Below, in pieces: positions 1 to 6,883 of a stretch of 10,157 nt of DNA. The position numbers and the translations under genes are program-made. The notes beneath the pieces were generated by a model that saw nothing but the letters and a program-made list of their open reading frames with translations, was not told the origin of the DNA and did not search any database. Source of the stretch: Actinomycetota bacterium. Lineage in GTDB: Bacteria; Actinomycetota; Actinomycetes; Actinomycetales; Angustibacteraceae. How positions within the stretch are numbered: the first letter of the stretch is position 1; each line of letters starts with the position of its first letter. The stretch lies in contig JACMOY010000387.1 of assembly GCA_014377795.1 (NCBI GenBank), forward strand, positions 1 through 10,157. The letters run 5' to 3'.

Positions 1-190
1 CCCTGGCCGTCGTCGACTACGCCCCCCCCCCCGACGCGGTGGGCGCCGCGCTGCGGGCGCTGCGCCCCGCCGTCTCCGCCGGCGGTCGCCTGGTCGCGGT
101 GCTGGGCGCCGGCGGCGACGGCCGGGCGCAGCGCCCGCAGCGCGGCGCCCACCGCGTCGGGGGGGTGGGGGGAGTCGACGACGGCCAGGG
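1..190. repeat. Imperfect inverted repeat (fold-back) at the left edge
   Basis: Bases 1-80 match the reverse complement of bases 111-190 in register, with about five mismatches (at 19, 21, 25, 68 and 75), around a 30-base spacer (81-110). Both arms encode the same part of MurE: the plus strand of the left arm reads LAVVDYAPPPDAVGAALR and the minus strand of the right arm reads LAVVDSPHPPDAVGAALR. The family consensus here is DYAHTPDA. The left arm keeps DYA but loses HT, while the right arm keeps H but loses YA, so both look like error-bearing copies of one original. The spacer continues MurE on the plus strand (GGRLVAVLGAGGD). The junction lies in a 13-base stretch (107-119) that fits both orientations. 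An assembly or library artefact is the likeliest explanation; a real inverted duplication is much less likely. Confidence 0.93.
3..119 (+). other. Misoriented piece of murE coding sequence (left arm and spacer of the fold-back)
   Basis: Read from base 3 on the plus strand, this piece encodes LAVVDYAPPPDA, then ALRALRPAVSAGGRLVAVL, then GAGGD, ending at 119. This is the expected MurE continuation through the DYAHTPDA motif to the GxGGDRDxGKR motif, but on the strand opposite to the rest of murE. After 119 the sense breaks down because the sequence turns into the reverse complement of the other arm. It has no start codon or ribosome binding site and is not a gene. It does show what the next roughly 13 MurE residues beyond the reliable minus-strand part should be. 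It contains an 11-C run (22-32) where the consensus codons would give CAC ACC, which suggests base-calling errors. Confidence 0.85.
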
Positions 191-1286
191 GGCCTGCGCC
201 GAGGCTCACCTGCTGCATCCGGCCCGGCACGCCACCGGCCTGCGCGAGCCCGACGACGACGTCATCGGCCTCGACCCCGGCGGCCAGCAGCATCACGGCG
301 GCCAGCGCCGTGTTCATGACGTTGAAGTCACCGGGCATCGGGCAGCGCAGCGACAGGCGCGGCCCGTCCGCGTGCTGCAGCAGGAACGTGGTGGTCGCCC
401 CGTCGGGGAGGCGGTCGGTGACGGTCCAGTCCGCGCCCGCGCCCCGACGTCCGGACACGGTGGTCACCGGGACGCCGGAGCGATCGGCGACCGTGCGGCC
501 GCCCTCGTCGTCGATGACGACGACCCCGCGCCGGCTGTGGGCGGGGGTGAACAGCAGGGCCTTGGCGGCCAGGTAGGTGGCCATGTCGCCGTGCAGCTCG
601 AGGTGGTCCTGGCTGAAGCTGGTGAAGCCGGCGACGTCGACGACCACCCCGTCGACCCGGTGCTGGGCCAGCGCCTGGCTGGACACCTCCATCGAGCAGA
701 CCTGCACGTGCTGCTCGCGCATGGTGGCGAGCAGCCGGTGCAGGTCGGGGGCCTCGGGGGTCGTGCGCACGCTGGGCTCGGCCCGGTCGGCGACGCGGGT
801 CTCGACGGTGCCGATCATGCCGGTCACCCGGCCCAGGGCCCGCAGCGCGGCGTCCAGCAGGAAGGTCGTGGTGGTCTTGCCGTTGGTGCCGGTGACCCCG
901 AGCACCTGCAGCGCGTCGGCGGGATGGCCGTACACCTCGGCGGCGACCATCCCCAGCACCAGGCGGGGTGCCGAGCAGAGCAGGGTCGGCAGTCCCGCGG
1001 CCTGCCCCAGCCGATGACCGTGCTCGTCGGTCAGCACCGCGACGGCGCCGGACGCCGCTGCCTGGCCGGTGAAGTCCGCGCCGTGCGCGCTGGCCCCGGG
1101 CAGTGCGGCGTACAGGTCACCGGGGCGCACCGCGCGCGAGTCGAGGGTGACCCCCGTGACGAGCCGGCTGCCACGGGAGGCGGGGATCAGGTGAGCGTCG
1201 TCGACCACGCCGCGGGCCACGGCCGCGAGTGCGGCGAGCGAGGACCCGGTGGCGGTGGCGGGACGCAGACCGGCTGGCGTCGGCAC
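111..1286 (-). CDS. murE: MurE, UDP-MurNAc-tripeptide synthetase (3' end missing)
   Basis: MurE is the cytoplasmic ATP-dependent ligase that adds the third residue (meso-diaminopimelate or L-lysine) to UDP-MurNAc-L-Ala-D-Glu. The GTG at 1286 is the first in-frame start after the ftsI stop, 9 bases away; I see no strong Shine-Dalgarno, so translational coupling is likely. From that start the UDP-binding segment TLDSRAVRPGDLYAALPG lies at about 47-64, the P-loop GVTGTNGKTTTT at 130-141, TTPEAPD at 175-181, MEVSSQAL at 199-206, SQDHLELHG at 225-233 and the expected carbamylated lysine at K242. About 392 codons are supported, against roughly 500 in the family. The C-terminal domain, including the DNPR-type motif that separates DAP from Lys enzymes, is absent, so the substrate cannot be told. 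The frame stays open to base 3 on the minus strand, but below 111 it reads nonsense from the fold-back, and 111-190 carries apparent errors. Confidence 0.95.
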
Positions 1287-1295
1287 GAGGTGAGG

Positions 1296-3206
1296 CTACC
1301 GGCCGTCCGTGGTCAGCCGGATGCTGGGCGAGGCAGCGCCGGTGGGCGGGATCTGCAGCTCCTGCAGCGCGTAGGTCATGATGTCGCGGAACACCGGGGC
1401 CGCGACGGTGCCGCCGTAGTAGCCCTTGACCGGGCGCTGCAGGGTGACCGCCACCACCAGCTGCGGGGCGTCAGCCGGGGCCAGCCCGATGAACGAGCCG
1501 GTGTAGCCGCGGTAGCACTTGCAGGTGTCGTCGCGGCGCTGCGCGGTGCCCGTCTTGCCCGCCACCCGGTACCCGGGGATCATCGCCTCGGGCGCGGTGC
1601 CCTCCTTGCTCACGACCCCTTCCAGCATCGTGATGACGGTCTTCGCGGTGGCCGCGCTGACGACGCGGGTGCCGGTGGCCGCCGGTGAGGTCGCCACCGT
1701 GCCGTCGACGCGCTGGACGCCTTCGACCAACCGGGGCGGCATCCGCACGCCGCCGTTGGCGATGGTCTGGTAGACCCCCGCGGCTTGCACCGCGTTGACC
1801 GACAGGCCCTGACCGAACAGCACCGTGTAGCGCTGCGTGCCGCTCCAGTCCTGCGCCGGCGCCAGGATGCCGCGGCTCTCGCCGGGGAAGTCCAGCCCGG
1901 TCGGGCGGCCGATGCCGAACTTGGCGAGGTAGTCGTGCATGGTCGCGGGCGGCACCCGCTCGCCGGCCATGATCGTGCCGACGTTGCTGGACGTGGCGAG
2001 CACACCGGCGAACGTCAGGTGCTCCACCGGGTGGCTGTGGCTGTCCTGGAAGGTCTTACCGGCCCTGCGCAGCGTGCTCGGCACGGTGAACGGCGAGGAC
2101 GCCTTGACGACGCCCTCCTCGATCGCGGCCGCGGCGGTCATCACCTTGCCGGTCGAGCCGGGTTCGTAGATGTCACCCAGCGCCCGGTTGCGCAGGTTGG
2201 CGCCGAGGGCCTCGCCGGTGGCGTTCGGGTCGAAGGTGGGGGCGTTGGCCAGGGCCAGGATCGCGCCGTCGCTCACCCGCATGACCACGGCGGTGCCCGA
2301 CAGCGCGCCGGTCGCCCGGACCTGCACGGCGAGCGCCTTCTCGGCCTTCCACTGCAGGTCGCGGTCGATGGTCAGCCGGACGTCGTTGCCGGGCACGGCG
2401 TCGAACCCGGCGATCTGGCCGGTGGCGATCTGACGGCCGTAGGGATCGCGCTCGAAGGTGCTCTTGCCGTCCTTGCCGGTGAGCTGGGCGTCCAGCCGGG
2501 TCTCCATCCCACCCAGCGGCTTGTTGTCACCCGAGAACCAGCCGGTGATCGGGGCGGCCAGGCCGCCCGAGGGGTGCACCCGCTGGCTGGTGCGGGTGCC
2601 CGAGACGCCCCCGATGTCCAGGTCGTCGACCGCCCGCCAGACCTGCGGGGTCACCGATCGCTTGAGCACGACGTAACCGCGGGTGCCGGTCAGCTTGGTG
2701 GTCAGTGCGTCGACGTCCTGGCCGAGCAGCGGGGCGAGCAGGAGGGCGGCGTCGTGGGGGCCGAGGGTGAGCTTGATCGTCGTGCCGGGGCGAGCGGGGT
2801 CGGGGACGAACTGCTGCCAGGCCGCGACGACCCGCTGGCTGGCCACGACGTCCCAGCGCTCGACGCTTGCGGCGAGGGTCACGCCGTGGGTGTCCAGGAC
2901 CGCGCCGCGCAGGGCGGGCACGGTCACCGTCGTCAGGCGGCCGCCGAGCGCCTCCTGGGCCATGGCCGACGCGTCCAGCGCCTGCAGCCGCAGCAGCTGG
3001 ACCGCGAACAGGCTGATCACGACGCAGACGCCGAGGAACATCGCGCGGACGCGGCGCTGGGGGTGGGCCGCCCCGCGCGCCCGCTCCCCACCCGCGACCC
3101 GGCCCGGCGGGCGGCCGGGCGGGCGACGGGGCGCGGGCCGCTGGGGCGTGCGGGGACGCTGGACCGGGCGGGGGCGGGCCGCCGAGCGGGCTCGGGGCTG
3201 GTCCAC
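1296..3206 (-). CDS. ftsI: FtsI/PbpB, septal class B penicillin-binding protein (transpeptidase)
   Basis: This 636-residue bitopic membrane protein cross-links septal peptidoglycan and is the partner of FtsW and FtsQLB. Order: an Arg/Pro-rich cytoplasmic tail (1-53), one transmembrane helix (about 55-72), a PBP dimer domain (about 85-250) and a transpeptidase domain (about 275-615). The active-site motifs are STGK (nucleophile S351, K354), SSN (406-408) and KTGT (551-554). A Cys-Lys-Cys pair (562, 564) follows the KTGT motif on the extracytoplasmic side. Two GTG starts lie two codons apart. The GTG at 3206 has GAGG five bases upstream, while the GTG at 3212 overlaps the ftsL stop as GTGA but has no good ribosome binding site. 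I prefer 3206, with 3212 the alternative (638 residues). It is followed closely by murE, in one operon. The family assignment is firm. Confidence 0.96.
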   Translation of the reverse strand: MDQPRARSAARPRPVQRPRTPQRPAPRRPPGRPPGRVAGGERARGAAHPQRRVRAMFLGVCVVISLFAVQLLRLQALDASAMAQEALGGRLTTVTVPALRGAVLDTHGVTLAASVERWDVVASQRVVAAWQQFVPDPARPGTTIKLTLGPHDAALLLAPLLGQDVDALTTKLTGTRGYVVLKRSVTPQVWRAVDDLDIGGVSGTRTSQRVHPSGGLAAPITGWFSGDNKPLGGMETRLDAQLTGKDGKSTFERDPYGRQIATGQIAGFDAVPGNDVRLTIDRDLQWKAEKALAVQVRATGALSGTAVVMRVSDGAILALANAPTFDPNATGEALGANLRNRALGDIYEPGSTGKVMTAAAAIEEGVVKASSPFTVPSTLRRAGKTFQDSHSHPVEHLTFAGVLATSSNVGTIMAGERVPPATMHDYLAKFGIGRPTGLDFPGESRGILAPAQDWSGTQRYTVLFGQGLSVNAVQAAGVYQTIANGGVRMPPRLVEGVQRVDGTVATSPAATGTRVVSAATAKTVITMLEGVVSKEGTAPEAMIPGYRVAGKTGTAQRRDDTCKCYRGYTGSFIGLAPADAPQLVVAVTLQRPVKGYYGGTVAAPVFRDIMTYALQELQIPPTGAASPSIRLTTDGR

Positions 3207-3208
3207 GT

Positions 3209-3730
3209 TCACCTCGTCGTCGTGGGCTGGGCCGTCGGTGCGGTGGTGGCCTTGGCGCCCGTGGTCGGTGCGCTGGTGGCGCTGGCAGTGACCGTAGGTG
3301 CCGTCGGCGCCGCCGCGGGCTTCGCCACGCCGAGCACCCGGCCGTCGGACAGCCGCAGGAAGGCCACCGACCCCGAGGGCACCATGCCGAGGGCGGCGGC
3401 CTTGCTCGACAGCCGCTGCGGCGAGGCCTGCTGGGCGATGTCCTCGCGCAGGGCCTGGGACTGGTCAGCGAGCTCACCGGACCTGGCGCGCAGGTCGTGC
3501 AGCCGGAACGAGCCCTGCGCGAGGGCGGTGTTGACCAGCAGCAGCGTGACCAGACCGGCGACGAGCAGGGCCAGGGCCCCGAGGACGAACACGGTGCGGC
3601 CGCGCTCGGCGACGGGGGCGGCGACCACCCGCAGGGTCGGGCGCGGGGGCCGGGCCGGGCCACGCGCCGGCACCCGGGCCGGTGCGCGACCCGCCCGCGC
3701 TCCGCTGCTGGCCGCCAGGGTCTGGCTCAT
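3209..3730 (-). CDS. ftsL: FtsL-like bitopic division protein
   Basis: This 173-residue protein has the FtsL layout: an Arg/Pro/Ala-rich cytoplasmic tail (1-45), one hydrophobic helix (about 46-70), then an extracytoplasmic helical segment (about 73-115) that looks like a short coiled coil ([20 protein letters not shown]). FtsL joins FtsB and FtsQ and activates the FtsW-FtsI septal synthase. Sequence conservation in this family is low, so the call rests on topology, size and position between rsmH and ftsI. The ATG at 3730 overlaps the rsmH stop (ATGA) and is preceded by AGAGGA at 3739-3744, eight bases upstream. The last 36 residues (138-173) are almost only Ala, Pro, Thr and Ser, which is unusual compared with short bacterial FtsL proteins and may be a disordered or glycosylated tail (inference). 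Confidence 0.87.
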   Translation of the reverse strand: MSQTLAASSGARAGRAPARVPARGPARPPRPTLRVVAAPVAERGRTVFVLGALALLVAGLVTLLLVNTALAQGSFRLHDLRARSGELADQSQALREDIAQQASPQRLSSKAAALGMVPSGSVAFLRLSDGRVLGVAKPAAAPTAPTVTASATSAPTTGAKATTAPTAQPTTTR

Positions 3731-4728
3731 GCGACACGTCCTCTCCAGGGCTCGGGTGCGACGGGCGTGCGGCGCAGCCGCTCGGCGGCGCGCAGGCGCG
3801 CTGAGGCCGCCCGCGGGTTCTGCTCGATCTCCTCCGGGCTGGGCGGCTCGCTGCCGCGGACCAGCAGGCGCAGGTACGGCGCGTGCTCGGGCGCCTCGAC
3901 CGGCAGGCCCTGCGGCGCGCTGCTGCGGGCCCCCGCCGCCAGCGCCTGCTTGACCAGGCGGTCCTCCAGGGAGTGGTAGGCGAGCACCGCGATCCGACCG
4001 CCCACGGCGAGCGCGTCCACGGCCGCCGGCAGCGCCGCCCGCAGCGCGTCCAGCTCGTCGTTGACCTCGATCCGCAGCGCCTGGAAGGTGCGCTTTGCCG
4101 GGTTGCCGCCCTGGGTGCGGGTGGCCGCGGGCACGCTGGACCGGACGATCTCGACCAGGCGGGCGGACGTCGTGAACGGCGCGCGCTCGCGCTCGCGCAC
4201 CACGTTCGCGGCGATCCGGCGGGCGAAGCGCTCCTCGCCGTAGTCGCGCAGCACGCGCACCAGGTCGGCGACGTCGTAGGTGTTGAGCACCTCGGCCGCG
4301 GTCACCCCGTGCGACTGGTCCATCCGCATGTCCAGCGGCGCGTCGACCCGGTAGGCGAACCCGCGGTCGTCCTCGTCCAGCTGCAGCGACGAGACGCCGA
4401 GGTCCAGCAGGACGCCCTGGACGTCAGTCAGTCCCAGGTCGGTGAGCACCTGCCGCAGGTCGTCGTACACGGCGTGCACCAGGCGCACCCGGTCACCGAA
4501 CTCGGCCAGCCGCTCGCCGGCCAGGGCCAGTGCCTCGTGGTCGCGGTCGACGCCGACCAGCACCGCGGACGGGCAGGCCGTCAGCAGGGCGTGCGCGTGG
4601 CCGCCCATGCCGAGCGTCGCGTCCACCACCACGGCGCCCTCCTCGCGCAGCGCCGGCTCGAGCAGGGCGACGACGCGGTCGCGCAGGACCGGCACGTGCC
4701 GGTCGGCCGCGTCGCCGGTGCGCGCCAT
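3727..4728 (-). CDS. rsmH: RsmH (MraW), 16S rRNA m4C1402 methyltransferase
   Basis: RsmH uses S-adenosylmethionine to methylate N4 of C1402 in 16S rRNA, at the ribosomal P site. The 333-residue protein is close to the usual family length. It shows the N-terminal [10 protein letters not shown] (11-20), the SAM-binding [14 protein letters not shown] (36-49), GVDRD (59-63), [12 protein letters not shown] (107-118), the [15 protein letters not shown] block (123-137), [18 protein letters not shown] (209-226) and AYHSLEDR (250-257). The frame is open upstream to 5457, but the ATG at 4728 is clearly the start: it has GGGAGG at 4735-4740 with a six-base spacer, and homology begins here. The stop overlaps the ftsL start by four bases (ATGA). 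It is the second gene of the mraZ operon. Confidence 0.97.
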   Translation of the reverse strand: MARTGDAADRHVPVLRDRVVALLEPALREEGAVVVDATLGMGGHAHALLTACPSAVLVGVDRDHEALALAGERLAEFGDRVRLVHAVYDDLRQVLTDLGLTDVQGVLLDLGVSSLQLDEDDRGFAYRVDAPLDMRMDQSHGVTAAEVLNTYDVADLVRVLRDYGEERFARRIAANVVRERERAPFTTSARLVEIVRSSVPAATRTQGGNPAKRTFQALRIEVNDELDALRAALPAAVDALAVGGRIAVLAYHSLEDRLVKQALAAGARSSAPQGLPVEAPEHAPYLRLLVRGSEPPSPEEIEQNPRAASARLRAAERLRRTPVAPEPWRGRVA

Positions 4729-4910
4729 GGTCGTCCTCCCTGCAGTCCCAGTCGTGCGCGGTTCGTGCGGTCGCTGTCGGGTGGTGCTCCGTCCGGCCAG
4801 GTCCCCAACCGCTCCGGGTCCGGCCTGGCACCGGGGAAGTGCGCCAGGACGGCGGGAGCGGGTGGAGACCTCGACGGACGGGGTCGTTCGGGCAGCGCGG
4901 ACGGGTGGGC
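4729..4910 (-). other. mraZ-rsmH intergenic leader with competing short stems
   Basis: This 182-base gap is the only sizeable one inside the minus-strand operon and has no convincing ORF. It ends in the rsmH ribosome binding site GGGAGG (4735-4740). It contains CCTGGC at 4824-4829, which can pair with GCCAGG at 4843-4848 (about 8 bp, allowing one G-U in the minus-strand RNA) or with GCCAGG at 4796-4801. The two stems exclude each other. No T-run follows either, so neither is a standard intrinsic terminator. I see no clear -10/-35 pair. It may be only a leader, or may hold a processing or attenuation site (inference). Confidence 0.4.
4735..4740 (-). promoter_or_regulatory. rsmH ribosome binding site
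   Basis: The minus strand reads GGGAGG followed by a six-base spacer (ACGACC) and the ATG at 4728. This fixes the rsmH start inside a frame that is open for more than 700 bases further upstream. Confidence 0.85.
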
Positions 4911-5342
4911 TCAGATCAGGCCGGGGACGACCTCCTCGTCCTGGTCGGAGTAGTCCTGCTCGCTGGCCTGGACGTACTGCGCCCAGCGGGCGGCGTCCCA
5001 GATCTCGACCCGCGACAGGGCGCCGATGACGGCGCAGTCGCGGTCCAGGCCGGCGTAGTCGCGCAGCTGCTGGGGCACCGTGATCCGGCCCTGGCGGTCG
5101 GGGACCTCGTCGCTGGCGCTGGAGCTGAGCATGCGCACGTGCTTGCGGGCCTCCCCCATGGTCGTCGGCGCCGCGCGGGCGGCCTCGGCCAGGCGGGCGA
5201 ACTCGACCATCGGGTAGACGAACAGGCAGCGGTCCTGGCCCCGGGTGATGACCAGCCCCTCGGCCAGCTCGGCCCGGAACTTCGCCGGCAGGAACAACCG
5301 GCCCTTCTCGTCCAGGCGTGGGGAGTGCGTGCCGAGGAACAC
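4911..5342 (-). CDS. mraZ: MraZ, transcriptional regulator of the dcw cluster
   Basis: MraZ is a DNA-binding protein of the SpoVT-AbrB (swapped-hairpin) superfamily that forms ring-shaped oligomers, binds repeats in front of mraZ and regulates the division operon. The 143-residue product contains both expected half-domains with their signatures: [13 protein letters not shown] (11-23) and [13 protein letters not shown] (82-94). The start is the GTG at 5342, giving [10 protein letters not shown], the usual MraZ N-terminus. It has GGAGGT at 5349-5354 with a six-base spacer. A longer frame beginning at 5408 adds 22 residues without family match and is rejected. The acidic C-terminal tail (about 128-138) is typical of variable MraZ ends. 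It is the first gene of the leftward operon and probably represses or tunes its own promoter just upstream. Confidence 0.96.
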   Translation of the reverse strand: MFLGTHSPRLDEKGRLFLPAKFRAELAEGLVITRGQDRCLFVYPMVEFARLAEAARAAPTTMGEARKHVRMLSSSASDEVPDRQGRITVPQQLRDYAGLDRDCAVIGALSRVEIWDAARWAQYVQASEQDYSDQDEEVVPGLI

Positions 5343-5405
5343 CGGCCCACCTCCCCGCCCGGGGCCGCTGATGCGGCGCCACTCGTTCGTCGACCCCCAG
5401 CGACG

Positions 5406-5457
5406 CACCCCGCCGCTCCGGTGTCCTCCACATTACCCCACTGGGCTCCCCGGTCAA
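5406..5457 (-). promoter_or_regulatory. mraZ promoter with four MraZ-type boxes at 10-base spacing
   Basis: On the minus strand TTGACC (5452-5457) and TAATGT (5430-5435) are separated by 16 bases, a good match to a housekeeping sigma-70/SigA promoter. Overlapping and following the -10 are TGGGG (5436-5440), TGGAG (5426-5430), CGGAG (5416-5420) and GGGTG (5406-5410), each exactly 10 bases from the next. MraZ is known to bind TGGG-like direct repeats with 5-base spacers in front of mraZ, so this is the likely autoregulatory operator. A bound ring would cover the -10 and the predicted start site near 5423. The first two boxes are the best matches and the last is weak. Confidence 0.8.
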
Positions 5458-5659
5458 CCGTTTCTTGCCCCTTCACCACCGGTTTCTCACCGACTTCCCG
5501 CATATCGACGCAGGTCAGCGGTGCCTTCACCGTCGTGGAGCGGAATGGAGCGGATCTGCCCCCCGGACGCCGGCCCCCGGACGCCGCCCGGCCGGCGTCC
5601 TCGCTCCCCGGTCCGGCCTGGCCCCCCTGCGGCCGCTCACGGGTGCCCAGCGCCGATGC

Positions 5660-5687
5660 GGGGTGGGGCGATGTGGGGGTCGGGGGG
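5660..5687 (+). other. G-quadruplex-like tract upstream of moxR
   Basis: Four G-runs of 4, 4, 5 and 6 bases (5660-5663, 5665-5668, 5675-5679, 5682-5687) are separated by loops of 1, 6 and 2 bases on the plus strand. This fits the standard motif for an intramolecular G-quadruplex. It lies about 150 bases before the moxR start, in the divergent intergenic region. In a genome this GC-rich such tracts arise by chance, so a function is only inferred. Confidence 0.5.
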
Positions 5688-5824
5688 ATCTGGGCCCCTG
5701 GCGCGTTGCCTGCGGGGGAGGTGCCCCGTTCGTCCTGGTCCGGGGCCGGGCGCGGCTGACAAAGCCCGCGCGGCGGCGCAGGATGTACCCGACCGGTGCA
5801 CGCCTTTTGCCGATGACGACACCT

Positions 5825-5830
5825 GGAGGT
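5825..5830 (+). promoter_or_regulatory. Ribosome binding site that sets the MoxR start
   Basis: GGAGGT lies just before the GTG at 5834. The spacing is short (three bases after GGAGGT, four after GGAGG), but it is the only strong Shine-Dalgarno in the area. The in-frame ATGs at 5783 and 5813 have none. Confidence 0.6.
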
Positions 5831-5833
5831 TCC

Positions 5834-6874
<1,041 letters not shown>

Positions 6875-6883
6875 CCACGGGCC

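Larger units (their letters stand above)
5343..5833. other. Divergent intergenic region between mraZ and the moxR operon
   Basis: These 491 bases separate two operons that point away from each other. Nearest mraZ lie its ribosome binding site (5349-5354), an untranslated leader of about 80 bases, and the promoter with MraZ-type repeats (5406-5457). The segment 5457-5520 is less GC-rich than its surroundings, as expected of promoter DNA. Bases 5540-5760 are G-rich and include a quadruplex-like tract (5660-5687). For the plus-strand operon I see only a weak candidate: CTGACA at 5756-5761 followed at poor spacing by GGATGT at 5781-5786. Long open frames here in several directions have no recognisable protein content and are taken as effects of high GC. 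Confidence 0.7.

Noticed and set aside
1..190. Terminal hairpin of a linear replicon or transposon inverted repeat
   Set aside because: The arms are coding sequence of an essential gene with mismatches at a conserved motif, no transposase or target duplication is present, and the gene is interrupted. A fold-back artefact fits better.
39..1688. Open plus-strand frame of 549 codons across murE and the end of ftsI
   Set aside because: It is antisense to clear murE and ftsI coding sequence, starts inside the fold-back and has low-complexity Gly/Arg/Val content with no family match. Very high GC removes stops in antisense frames.
1785..3953. Open plus-strand frame of 722 codons antisense to ftsI, ftsL and rsmH
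   Set aside because: It crosses three well-supported genes on the other strand, and its composition is that of a GC-driven shadow frame.
5343..5408. 22-residue N-terminal extension of MraZ
   Set aside because: MraZ proteins start at MFLGTH, the GTG at 5342 has a near-perfect GGAGGT, and the extension covers the leader between promoter and gene.
4729..5457. N-terminal extension of rsmH through the mraZ region
   Set aside because: The frame is open, but it lies in the wrong frame of mraZ, and rsmH homology begins at the ATG at 4728 with its own strong ribosome binding site.
5465..5833. MoxR extended upstream to the start of its open frame (about 120 extra residues)
   Set aside because: The extra residues are low-complexity and cover the mraZ promoter flank and the G-rich tract. 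MoxR homology begins well after the GTG at 5834, which has the only strong ribosome binding site.
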